From an uncultured bacterium (lineage in GTDB: Bacteria; Cyanobacteriota; Vampirovibrionia; Gastranaerophilales; Gastranaerophilaceae): a stretch of 64,000 bases of DNA. This document shows positions 26,263 to 34,349 of the stretch, one piece after another. The stretch is from positions 1 to 64,000 of the forward strand of contig CABQAQ010000002.1 of assembly GCA_902462155.1 (NCBI GenBank), written 5' to 3'. The translations under genes and the position numbers were made by a program. The notes below the pieces were generated by a model that was not told where the DNA came from, made no database searches, and saw only the letters and a list, made by a program, of their open reading frames with translations. Within the stretch, counting starts at the first letter, position 1; each line of letters begins with the position of its first letter.

Positions 26263-26530
26263 AAGCTATAATTTTTTCATCGATAATATTAAGCCAGTCA
26301 TAAGATGGATAATCTTCACAACCACATTCATCACAAGAATCATTTTCTCCAAAATCACAATCATCAAAAGCATCGCATATCATCGCATCTTGAAGTGTTA
26401 TGATACCTTTTTCTCTTGATTTTTCAGTATATAATCTACCATATACTTTAAAAGAATCTGTAAAGATTATTATCTTTTCTGCATCATTTGCTTCTTGAGC
26501 TAACTTTAGAATCTGTTCACTAATATTCAT
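26243..26530 (-). CDS. small acidic Cys-rich unknown protein
   Basis: 95 residues, acidic. A central Cys-rich stretch MICDAFDDCDFG then DSCDECGCEDY (six cysteines) suggests metal binding; flanking sequence is helical. Its last 20 bases overlap the end of the convergent malic enzyme gene. An AAGGAG ribosome site precedes its start. I do not recognise the family. Confidence 0.65.
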   Translation of the reverse strand: MNISEQILKLAQEANDAEKIIIFTDSFKVYGRLYTEKSREKGIITLQDAMICDAFDDCDFGENDSCDECGCEDYPSYDWLNIIDEKIIAFSLLKD

Positions 26531-26713
26531 AAAAAATCTCCTTAATAAATATATAAAAATTATTATAAAAACTTAATAAAACTACATTAGACACTTGGTT
26601 ATTACCAACTGTACTATCTTTTTTGTAAATTTTTATGTATTTTTTTACATTTATTGAAATCGGATCCTGTATATATTTTTTATATACATATACGTATAAA
26701 TGGAGAAAAATAT

Positions 26714-29700
26714 ATGGATACTACTACTAATATTAATGTTACTTCAAAGAAAACTTATTCAATTAAACCCACAAGTATTCAAACGCCTCAAGTTGATACA
26801 CAAAAAAAAGATACTACAAGTTCAAATTCACAAAGTACAGATATTGTTATACAAACTACTAAAACAATAGAAAATGAACAAGCAAAATTTAAAGAGAACA
26901 TTCTTAGAATGATTCAAACTAATTTTAAAGACTTGACTCAAGAACAATCTAATGAATTTGCTATACAATTAGCCGAACTAAGATCAAAATTAACTAATAA
27001 AATAGAGTTTTTAGAGTATAAAAAATCAAATAATCTACCATATAATCAAGACGATAAAACCTATTTTAATAAACTTTATCATTTCTTAGATAGTCAAAAT
27101 ATTAATTTTATAAAAGCTTTAAAAGGTAAATTTGAGAGAAGTATTTATATAGTAGGATTAGAAGACAATAAAGGTGTTGAAATAAAAGATACAATAATCT
27201 CTGAACGTCAACAAAAACTTGACAAAATCGAAGAAAACAAAACAGAAAAAAAAATTCTTAAAAAACTATACACAAAGAATATAGAACTACGCCAAATATG
27301 TGATATGGCGAAAATGCTGTTCCAAAATGATAGAATTAAAGATGAAGATATGCCTAAATATCTAGAACTGAAACAAAAACATACTATATTATGTGAAGAA
27401 ATGAAAAATCTTAATAATCTTTTAAGAAATCCTATAAATGAAAAATTAAGTTCTTATGCCTCTGATTCAAAATTGTCAAAAATTATAGACAATGAGAAAG
27501 AAAAAACTCAAGGACTTAGCTCAAAAGTTTTAATGAATCCTTTCGATACTCAAGCTATTGACTCACGAATAGAAGAGTTAAGAACAGCAGATATTGATTT
27601 AAAAAATCAAATAAACTCAGAAGATGCCGACCTACTATATAATATAAAGAGTTTAGAAACTCAAATAGAAACATTAAAAGAACGTTATTTAGCTTCAAAT
27701 GATTCAATTAAAAAAAATGAATTCTCTAATCAAATTAAATCTTTAGAAAAAGAGTTCAAGTTAAAAAAAGAGCTACTAAATAATTTGGAACGAGTTACTC
27801 AAGGTACTATGTATTATCAAATGGAAACTACAACATATTTTGTAGATAATTATTATACATATAATAATAAAGCATTAACTAGCAAACAAATCAATATTTA
27901 CAAACGTGATTATAAGAAATTTCAAACAATTATAAAAGAAAAAAAGTTACCTTTTAATATGTCTAGTTTTAATATTACAGATCCTGATAGAGTAATGGAT
28001 TTAAAGAAACAGGATTTAAAAAATTTAAGATATTATTTAAACTATATAAATACTTATTATTCAAGAGAACATACAGAATATAGTTTTATGCAACAAGGTG
28101 ATTCAGAGCAAGCAAAACTCGTAACACCATCGCATCCGGATGGAGTAGTTGTAGGAAATAATTTATCTCAAAAGACTTTAAAAAATTTGCTAAAATTAAA
28201 AAAAGAGACTGGAACGATTGATTTATCTAGTAAACAAGGGAAGATTGGTGATTGTTATTTATTAACGGCAATGGATCAGATGTTACATAACGAAGATGAT
28301 TTAATAGATCTTTTAAACTGTTTTTCTGAAGAAGTTGTCGAAGCTTGTGATGAAGAGGGAAATATAACAAACCTCAAAAGATTAGTTTTTACAGCAAAAA
28401 AGGGAGAGCCTCCTTTCAAAATGAGATTTAATATAAATGAAGATGGAAGTATTCAGCTAAAAGGTTATTTCAATAATCAAGAAAAAGTATTTGCTGGAAG
28501 TCCAATTGTTAATATAGTAGAAGAAATTTATACTCAAGTAAGATTTAATGATATGAAGGCTAATCTAGACAATGATGATCCTTTAAAAAAATTAGAGTTC
28601 TCTGAAGCAAATTTAAAGACTCTTACATTCTTAACTAATATCATTAACGTTTTATCTAATCAAAATAGTGCTAGACCTGAAGATATTGATAAGGCAATTG
28701 AAGATTATAAAAATAATTTCAATTCTTTTGTACCTGAAGAGCTTAAAAACTCAAAAGAGGTATTATTCATTGAAAAATCTATAAATAATGTTTCTATCAA
28801 AAAGCAATCTGATAATTTTACAGACTTTTCAAACAAAATTCCAGCTAATTTATCCATAGAACAAGATCCTAAGGAATGGATACAATATTTGTCTTCTAAT
28901 ATAAAGGATCCAACTATACAAAGATTATTATCTAAAGAGCAAGATCCAAGCAGGAAACAGCAAATTGTTATACAATATTCTCAACTAGCTAAAATACAAG
29001 AAAATATCAACTATGTTCTTAATAATAAAGATCTACTAAAAGAGGGCACTAGTAGGAAGAAAGACGATGAAAAACAGATCTGGTTTAGAATTCATGCTAA
29101 AATTTATTTCGACTTAGTTGGAAATGCAAAATTTAGCCCAGAAATAAAAAATTCAGATTCATATAAAGCATTATATCAATCAATGAATGGCTTATTAGAT
29201 CTTGATCACTTTGATCTTGAATTATTTGATTCAAATCTATTAAGCCAATCTTTCCAAAAACAAAATAGCATTGTCCATAATGAGACACTACAAATTTTAG
29301 TTAGAAATAAAAATAAAAACTCTACCCCAAACATTTATAATAATCTTTTAAGCGGGGGGTGGGTTCATAAAGTTTTAAATACTTTTCTAAGTAGCTCTCA
29401 CGAAAACATATTTCTAAATAATAATCCTAGTCAAGATATATTTAATACACAGTATGAAAATATTCAAATGTTTCAACCTGAAAATTTTACTCCATCTAGC
29501 TTTGACTTAAGAGGAACAATAACGCCTAATTCTAATAAAACTCAACCCGAACATAAATTTTATGAAACAGAATATGATAAAGCTAATTTTGGTTTATATC
29601 AAGCTAATGCAGATAGAAATAAACTTGGACTTATATCATCCCATGCTATAAATAGTGAAGGGATATTAAATGGAATAGATTTTAATATAAATCCTTGGGA

Positions 29701-29791
29701 TAATGATATGGTTCTATTAAGAACTGTTGAGCAATATAATCAGCTACAAGCAGGAATGAAAATATCTATAACCAGAAGAAAAAAGGTCTAG
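26714..29791 (+). CDS. calpain-like cysteine protease, large unknown architecture
   Basis: 1025 residues from ATG 26714 (TGGAG ribosome site; the in-frame upstream ATG at 26654 lacks one). Residues 1-60 are Thr/Ser-rich; 60-430 are helical and probably coiled coil. The calpain nucleophile motif SKQGKIGDCYLLTAMDQ puts Cys at 514; the general base His is in ISSHAINSEG (977) and the Asn in FNINPWDND (993). All three triad residues and their usual order are present, but Cys and His are 463 residues apart, against roughly 160 in animal calpains, so a large helical insertion separates them. No signal peptide. Substrate and location unknown; a self-processing or host-directed role is possible but not shown. 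Confidence 0.75.
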   Translation: MDTTTNINVTSKKTYSIKPTSIQTPQVDTQKKDTTSSNSQSTDIVIQTTKTIENEQAKFKENILRMIQTNFKDLTQEQSNEFAIQLAELRSKLTNKIEFLEYKKSNNLPYNQDDKTYFNKLYHFLDSQNINFIKALKGKFERSIYIVGLEDNKGVEIKDTIISERQQKLDKIEENKTEKKILKKLYTKNIELRQICDMAKMLFQNDRIKDEDMPKYLELKQKHTILCEEMKNLNNLLRNPINEKLSSYASDSKLSKIIDNEKEKTQGLSSKVLMNPFDTQAIDSRIEELRTADIDLKNQINSEDADLLYNIKSLETQIETLKERYLASNDSIKKNEFSNQIKSLEKEFKLKKELLNNLERVTQGTMYYQMETTTYFVDNYYTYNNKALTSKQINIYKRDYKKFQTIIKEKKLPFNMSSFNITDPDRVMDLKKQDLKNLRYYLNYINTYYSREHTEYSFMQQGDSEQAKLVTPSHPDGVVVGNNLSQKTLKNLLKLKKETGTIDLSSKQGKIGDCYLLTAMDQMLHNEDDLIDLLNCFSEEVVEACDEEGNITNLKRLVFTAKKGEPPFKMRFNINEDGSIQLKGYFNNQEKVFAGSPIVNIVEEIYTQVRFNDMKANLDNDDPLKKLEFSEANLKTLTFLTNIINVLSNQNSARPEDIDKAIEDYKNNFNSFVPEELKNSKEVLFIEKSINNVSIKKQSDNFTDFSNKIPANLSIEQDPKEWIQYLSSNIKDPTIQRLLSKEQDPSRKQQIVIQYSQLAKIQENINYVLNNKDLLKEGTSRKKDDEKQIWFRIHAKIYFDLVGNAKFSPEIKNSDSYKALYQSMNGLLDLDHFDLELFDSNLLSQSFQKQNSIVHNETLQILVRNKNKNSTPNIYNNLLSGGWVHKVLNTFLSSSHENIFLNNNPSQDIFNTQYENIQMFQPENFTPSSFDLRGTITPNSNKTQPEHKFYETEYDKANFGLYQANADRNKLGLISSHAINSEGILNGIDFNINPWDNDMVLLRTVEQYNQLQAGMKISITRRKKV

Positions 29792-29840
29792 AAAAGCCTA
29801 ATATTTTAAAATAATTCCCAAATTATATATTATAGAAAAT

Positions 29841-29886
29841 AAAAAGAGTATCAATAAAAATTTTTATAAAATTGATACTCTTTTTA
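29841..29886. terminator. bidirectional intrinsic terminator
   Basis: AAAAAGAGTATCAAT and ATTGATACTCTTTTT form a perfect 15-bp stem with a 15-base loop between converging genes. Confidence 0.85.
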
Positions 29887-29898
29887 AAATTAAATTAA

Positions 29899-31272
29899 TT
29901 ATCTATTAGCAATAACTCGAGCAACATGGACTCCAGAGGCAGATGCTTGAATAAGCCCACGAGTTACACCTGCTCCATCTCCAATAGAGAACATGTTTTT
30001 TACACCTTCAGTTTCAAGTTCATTATTTAACTTAACTCTAGCACTATAAAATTTCACTTCAATACCATAAAGAAGAGTATATCTAGAGGCAACTCCAGGA
30101 GCTATTTTATCAAGAGCTTGAAGCATTTCAATAATACTTGTAAGTTGTCTATATGGTAAAACTAAACTCAAATCACCAGGAGTAGCACACGATAATGTAG
30201 GAGTTAAAATACTTGATTTTAGCCTTTCAACAGTAGATCTACGTCCATCAAGTAGATCACCGAATCGCTGTACTAATACTCCACCACTTAACATATTAGC
30301 CAGTCTTGCAACATGCTGCCCATAAGCTATAGGTTCTTTAAATGGTTCAGTAAATTTCTCGCTTACAAGCAAAGCAAAATTTGTATTCTTTGTTTTTTTA
30401 TTCGCATAGCTATGCCCATTTACAGTAGCTATACCATTATAGTTTTCTGCTACAACTTCTCCGTGAGGATTCATACAGAATGTACGAACTTCATCTCCAA
30501 AAGTAGGTGAATGATATATTAGCTTGGATTCGTATAATCTATCTGTTATAGGTTCCATAACGGCTGCAGGTAATTCTACTCTTACCCCTACATCTACAGC
30601 ATTATTCACCATACCTATTTTATTTGCCTCAAATTGCTTTGTTAACCAATCCGCACCTTCTCTTCCTGGTGCTACTATTACAAATTCTGCTTCTATTTTT
30701 TCACCATTTGATAAAGTAAACCCTTTAACTTCTGAGTTTTCAACAATAAGATCTTTTGCACAGGTATTTGTAATTATAGTAACTTTTTCATCAAGAAAAT
30801 CTTGCATTGCTTTTAAAACATTTAAGCTACGTTCTGTTCCTAAATGTCTTACCGGAGAATGTATAAGTTTTAATTCTGCTAATGTAGCTTGGTGTTCAAT
30901 ATCTGCAAATGAATCTCTATTAACACCATAGACAACATCTGTAGCTCCAAATTTCAAGTATAAATTATCTACATAATTTATAAGATCTTCAACTTCTTTT
31001 CTAGACATATAATCAAGTAAATGACCACCTACATCCGGAGTTAGTGTAAGCTTACCATCTGAAAATGCTCCAGCTCCACCCCAACCACAAAGTAATCCAC
31101 AAGTTTTACAAGTAGGACATTTTTCATAACCTTCTCTTAGTAAACATTTTCTCTTCTCTATTTTTGGGCCTTTTTCTATTATTACAATCTTCCATTCCGG
31201 TTTTAATTTAACCAGTTCTAACGCAGTAAAAATTCCAGCCGGACCCGCACCTATTATTGCTACATTATACAT
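29899..31272 (-). CDS. NAD(P)/FAD-dependent oxidoreductase
   Basis: 457 residues. N-terminal Rossmann motif VAIIGAGPAGIFTALELVKL, then a Cys-rich segment CPTCKTCGLLCGWGGAGAFS, and C-terminal FSIGDGAGVTRGLIQASASG that closes the FAD site. This matches the widespread family of FAD-dependent proteins of uncertain substrate (often annotated as dehydrogenase). It is a single gene bounded by a terminator; regulation not visible. Confidence 0.85.
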   Translation of the reverse strand: MYNVAIIGAGPAGIFTALELVKLKPEWKIVIIEKGPKIEKRKCLLREGYEKCPTCKTCGLLCGWGGAGAFSDGKLTLTPDVGGHLLDYMSRKEVEDLINYVDNLYLKFGATDVVYGVNRDSFADIEHQATLAELKLIHSPVRHLGTERSLNVLKAMQDFLDEKVTIITNTCAKDLIVENSEVKGFTLSNGEKIEAEFVIVAPGREGADWLTKQFEANKIGMVNNAVDVGVRVELPAAVMEPITDRLYESKLIYHSPTFGDEVRTFCMNPHGEVVAENYNGIATVNGHSYANKKTKNTNFALLVSEKFTEPFKEPIAYGQHVARLANMLSGGVLVQRFGDLLDGRRSTVERLKSSILTPTLSCATPGDLSLVLPYRQLTSIIEMLQALDKIAPGVASRYTLLYGIEVKFYSARVKLNNELETEGVKNMFSIGDGAGVTRGLIQASASGVHVARVIANR

Positions 31273-31690
31273 TTTCTTTCAACTCCATGACATCTTACTT
31301 TAGTATGGTACAGTAAAAATGATAATTTTAAAAGTAATGAAATAATTAATTTAACAAAATTTACATTTGTCGTTTCAAAATCCTTTTAAATATTTTTATA
31401 TACTTTTATAATTATTTTACATCAATATTTACAATAGTTTTTTTATAAACATTAAGAAATTTTAATGTAAATTTTTCTTTTTTCTTAAAAGACTTTGATA
31501 TTCTATATAGCAAATTACTAATATTGTAATATTGTAAAATAATTAATTTAATTTTTGTAAAAATCATACATTTTTTATCAATTTGATGTACGATAAAGTC
31601 ACTGGATGATATTAATAATAATTCAGTTTGTTTTATATCAGCTATAAAGCCGAATTATAAAAAGTAAATAAAAAATTATGGGAGTAAAAA
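31273..31690. other. AT-rich intergenic stretch with no recognised gene
   Basis: 418 bases between two divergent genes. Repeated ATTGTAAT/TGTAAA words and a short hairpin AATTC...GAATT at about 31620-31665 are the only structure. It must hold promoters for both neighbours. The region before cobO lacks a recognisable B12 riboswitch core. Confidence 0.4.
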
Positions 31691-32224
31691 GTGTTAGAAC
31701 GTGGCTATATTCAAATATACACAGGTGATGGTAAAGGAAAAACTACAGCATCTTTAGGCTTAGCATTAAGAGCTTTAGGGCATAATTGGAAAGTTCTAAT
31801 CATTCAGTTTACAAAAGGGGATCAGGGTACTTCTTATGGTGAGATAGCTTCTTCTTGTAAATTTAAAGATAATTTGACGGTTTTACAATTTGGTATGGAT
31901 AGAATTGTTTATTCGCATAATATTTGTATGGATGATTATAAAGAATCAAAAAAAGGTTGGGATATCGCCAAACAAGCTATTAATAGTGGTAAGTATCAAC
32001 TTATTATATTAGATGAAATAAATATTTGTATAGATATGGGCATGATTAAAGTAGCTGATGTTAAAAATGCACTTATAAATAAACCTGAAGAACTTGAAAT
32101 TGTTCTTACCGGAAGACGAGCACACCCTGAAATTATAGCTCTAGCTCATTTAGTTACAGAAATGAAACCGGTTAAACATTATTTTGATATTGGTGTTATG
32201 GCTAGACAAGGTATTGAATATTAG
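31691..32224 (+). CDS. cobO: cob(I)yrinic acid a,c-diamide adenosyltransferase
   Basis: 177 residues starting with GTG after a GGGAG site. Walker A YTGDGKGKTTASLGLALRA at residues ~9-27, then IILDEINICIDMGM and VLTGRRAHPEII, the CobA/CobO/BtuR family pattern. Adds the adenosyl group to cobalamin precursors or salvaged corrinoid. No other cobalamin gene is nearby, so salvage is more likely than synthesis. Confidence 0.93.
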   Translation: MLERGYIQIYTGDGKGKTTASLGLALRALGHNWKVLIIQFTKGDQGTSYGEIASSCKFKDNLTVLQFGMDRIVYSHNICMDDYKESKKGWDIAKQAINSGKYQLIILDEINICIDMGMIKVADVKNALINKPEELEIVLTGRRAHPEIIALAHLVTEMKPVKHYFDIGVMARQGIEY

Positions 32225-32259
32225 TAAAATTATAAATTTATTATTTTTTGTATATATTT

Positions 32260-32297
32260 AGGAGGAGGTTTTATTAAACTTTCCTTTTTTTTTTTTG
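32260..32297 (+). terminator. intrinsic terminator after cobO
   Basis: GGAGGTTT and AAACTTTCC form a hairpin with G-U pairs and a TATT loop, followed by a run of about 12 T. Confidence 0.65.
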
Positions 32298-32329
32298 AAT
32301 GATATTATCTAATAATAAATTTAAAAGGT

Positions 32330-33160
32330 ATGATTAACGTGTTAAAAAAAATATTCTTTATATTTTTATCATTTTTTTTATTTAATCTTCAATCTATAGC
32401 ATCTGATTTAAATAATAATCTACCGTCTGAATTACCTTTAACTCCGATAAATGATAACTCTTATGATCCGAATGGCTTTAAAATTATTACACCTGAAGTT
32501 GACTTTAGCAAAAATTATAACAATTATAAGCCTATAGATCTAAAACATTTAAAAAAAGAATCTAATAATAAAAAAAATATTACATCAATTAAAATACCCA
32601 AATGGAAAACTTTTGAAGTCAAATTACTTAATAACATAAGCTCTTATTCTAGAAAAGGTACTGTTATTAATTTTTCAACAACAAAACCTTTACCTTTAAG
32701 ATACGTAACTATTCCTGCCAATACAATTATAAAAGGTAAAATTATCGATTCTCATCCTGCTCAAATTACCGGCAATGGTGGATTAATTGTCATAGCTCTT
32801 CAATCTATACAATACAAAGGAAAATATTACCCTATATCCTCTGCTAAAGTTACTTATGCTGATTCTAAAATTATTTTCTTTAATAATATAAAAGGAAAAA
32901 GAACGTTTTTAAAAAATACTATTAATCACACAACTAAACCCAAAAAATTCATGAAGAAAATGACAAAAGTATCAGATAAATTAACAGGAAATTCCGTTAC
33001 TTTAATTTTAAGTCCTTTACCTGTGTGTTTTGGTGGGGTTATCTATTTAGTTAATTTTATTGCTTCTCCTATTTTTGGGGTCTTTTCTAAAGGTGATAAT
33101 ATTTATATTAAAAGTGGAAGTAAGTTTAAATTAAAATTGACTGAAGATGTTTATTTATAG
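32330..33160 (+). CDS. secreted unknown protein
   Basis: 276 residues with a clear signal peptide (basic start, hydrophobic core FFIFLSFFLFNLQ, cleavage near IASDL). The mature part holds a beta-rich domain (residues ~95-175), including VKLLNNISSYSRKGTVINF and TIPANTIIKGKIIDSHPAQ, and a Gly/Ile-rich hydrophobic segment near 225-250 that could touch the membrane. The style resembles envelope proteins that bear a TrbI/DotG-like barrel, but this is a weak impression. Between two terminators, so transcribed alone. Confidence 0.6.
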   Translation: MINVLKKIFFIFLSFFLFNLQSIASDLNNNLPSELPLTPINDNSYDPNGFKIITPEVDFSKNYNNYKPIDLKHLKKESNNKKNITSIKIPKWKTFEVKLLNNISSYSRKGTVINFSTTKPLPLRYVTIPANTIIKGKIIDSHPAQITGNGGLIVIALQSIQYKGKYYPISSAKVTYADSKIIFFNNIKGKRTFLKNTINHTTKPKKFMKKMTKVSDKLTGNSVTLILSPLPVCFGGVIYLVNFIASPIFGVFSKGDNIYIKSGSKFKLKLTEDVYL

Positions 33161-33172
33161 TTTTTTATCAAT

Positions 33173-33199
33173 CTAAAATCTCCTTACATTTTAGTTTTT
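33173..33199 (+). terminator. intrinsic terminator after the 32330 gene
   Basis: CTAAAAT and ATTTTAG with a T-run. Confidence 0.5.
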
Positions 33200-33261
33200 C
33201 TATTATATTTTTAGCCTTAATTATATAAAATAGTTGAATAAAATATTATTTTATGTAATAA

Positions 33262-33287
33262 TATAGGGTATAGGGGTATACCCTATA
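33262..33287 (+). promoter_or_regulatory. palindromic operator for the CsoR/RcnR-family regulator
   Basis: Arms TATAGGGTATA and TATACCCTATA are exact reverse complements separated by GGGG. G/C-tract inverted repeats of this type are the known DNA targets of CsoR/RcnR proteins. It sits 15 bases before the regulator start, where binding would block transcription of the whole two-gene operon until metal is bound. Confidence 0.75.
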
Positions 33288-33301
33288 TAAAAGAGGTTAA
33301 T

Positions 33302-33577
33302 ATGGTCTGTTTTTCACAAGAAACAAAAAAGAAATTAATAGTAAGATTAAATAGAATATCTGGTCAAGTAAATGGAATAAGTAAAATGATTGAATCAGAT
33401 AGAGAATGTATAGAGATATTAAATCAACTTGTATCCACTCAAGCAGCATTAAAAAGTGTTTGGAAACAGGTTGTAAAAGGTCACCTAGAAAATCATATAA
33501 CAACAGCTGTTATAGAGAATAAAAATAGTCAAGAATTAATTGATGAACTAGTCGAACATATAGAAAGAATAGTCTAG
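33302..33577 (+). CDS. CsoR/RcnR-family metal-sensing repressor (DmeR-like)
   Basis: 91 residues, all-helical tetrameric repressor fold: RLNRISGQVNGISKMIE, RECIEILNQLV and KGHLENHITTAVI. Conserved metal ligands visible are C36, H61 and H65, plus C3 near the N-terminus. A His rather than Cys at the last position (65) fits the Ni/Co-sensing RcnR/DmeR group more than Cu-sensing CsoR. Followed after 20 bases by a CDF exporter, which is the layout of dmeRF operons. Metal specificity is inferred. Confidence 0.85.
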   Translation: MVCFSQETKKKLIVRLNRISGQVNGISKMIESDRECIEILNQLVSTQAALKSVWKQVVKGHLENHITTAVIENKNSQELIDELVEHIERIV

Positions 33578-33597
33578 TATCTGAAAGGATAACATTT

Positions 33598-34260
33598 ATG
33601 GATAACGTAAAATTAAAGAAAAAAACATTATTAGTAATAATAGTTACAGTAATAACAATGTTTGCTGAGATATATTTCGGAATTATAACAAATTCAATGG
33701 GATTAACAGCCGATGGTTTTCATATGGGAACACACGCTATAGCATTATTAATTACATTTATAATCTGTAGTATTACGGTTAAAGAAATTAACAGAAGAGA
33801 AAAATTAAATGCATTAGGTGGATATACCAGTGCTATTTTGCTAGGTTTAACATCCTTAGGAATCCTTTTAGAGTCTATAAAAAGATTTTTTAATCCTTTA
33901 TCAATATCTTTTACCGAGGCAATAATAGTTGCAACTATAGGCTTAGTCGTAAATTTTATATGTATATTAATAATGGATGAAAAGGAAGGTCATAATCATA
34001 ATCATAATCATAACTATAATCATATTGACAAAGATACCGACGATTGTAAGACAAAAGAAGAAAACTTGAATTATAAAGGAGCATATTTACATATTTTAGC
34101 AGATCTGCTTACATCAATCATTGCGATTTTGGCTTTAGTTGCAGGAAAATATTTTAATATAATGATATTTGATCCTATAATAGGTATAATAGGAGGCATA
34201 ATAATAGCTAAATGGGCATTTGATTTAATAAGAAAATCAGGGAAAATTTTATTGTCATAA
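33598..34260 (+). CDS. cation diffusion facilitator, DmeF-like, no C-terminal domain
   Basis: 220 residues, six membrane helices. Metal-site motifs TADGFHMGTH (D39/H42/H46 region) in helix 2 and HILAD (H165, D169) in helix 5; a His-rich loop (residues 132-142) between helices 4 and 5 is typical of Co/Ni/Zn exporters such as DmeF. It ends at SGKILLS, before the cytoplasmic metal-binding domain that most family members carry. Second gene of an operon with a metal-sensing repressor, so it is probably induced by excess Co or Ni. Confidence 0.85.
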   Translation: MDNVKLKKKTLLVIIVTVITMFAEIYFGIITNSMGLTADGFHMGTHAIALLITFIICSITVKEINRREKLNALGGYTSAILLGLTSLGILLESIKRFFNPLSISFTEAIIVATIGLVVNFICILIMDEKEGHNHNHNHNYNHIDKDTDDCKTKEENLNYKGAYLHILADLLTSIIAILALVAGKYFNIMIFDPIIGIIGGIIIAKWAFDLIRKSGKILLS

Positions 34261-34349
34261 TAATACAATATGATAAATACTATGAATAAAAATTAAAACT
34301 ATAAAAATATTTGTTGTTAGATTTTTTTGTTTTAAATTATAATTTATAT

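Noticed and set aside
30524..30931. 135-codon open frame opposite the FAD oxidoreductase
   Set aside because: Lies wholly inside a well-supported gene on the other strand and has no recognisable motif; explained by codon composition.
31560..31690. Possible cobalamin riboswitch before cobO
   Set aside because: A GTCACTGG word recalls the B12 box, but the required helices and length are missing and the region is almost all A and T.
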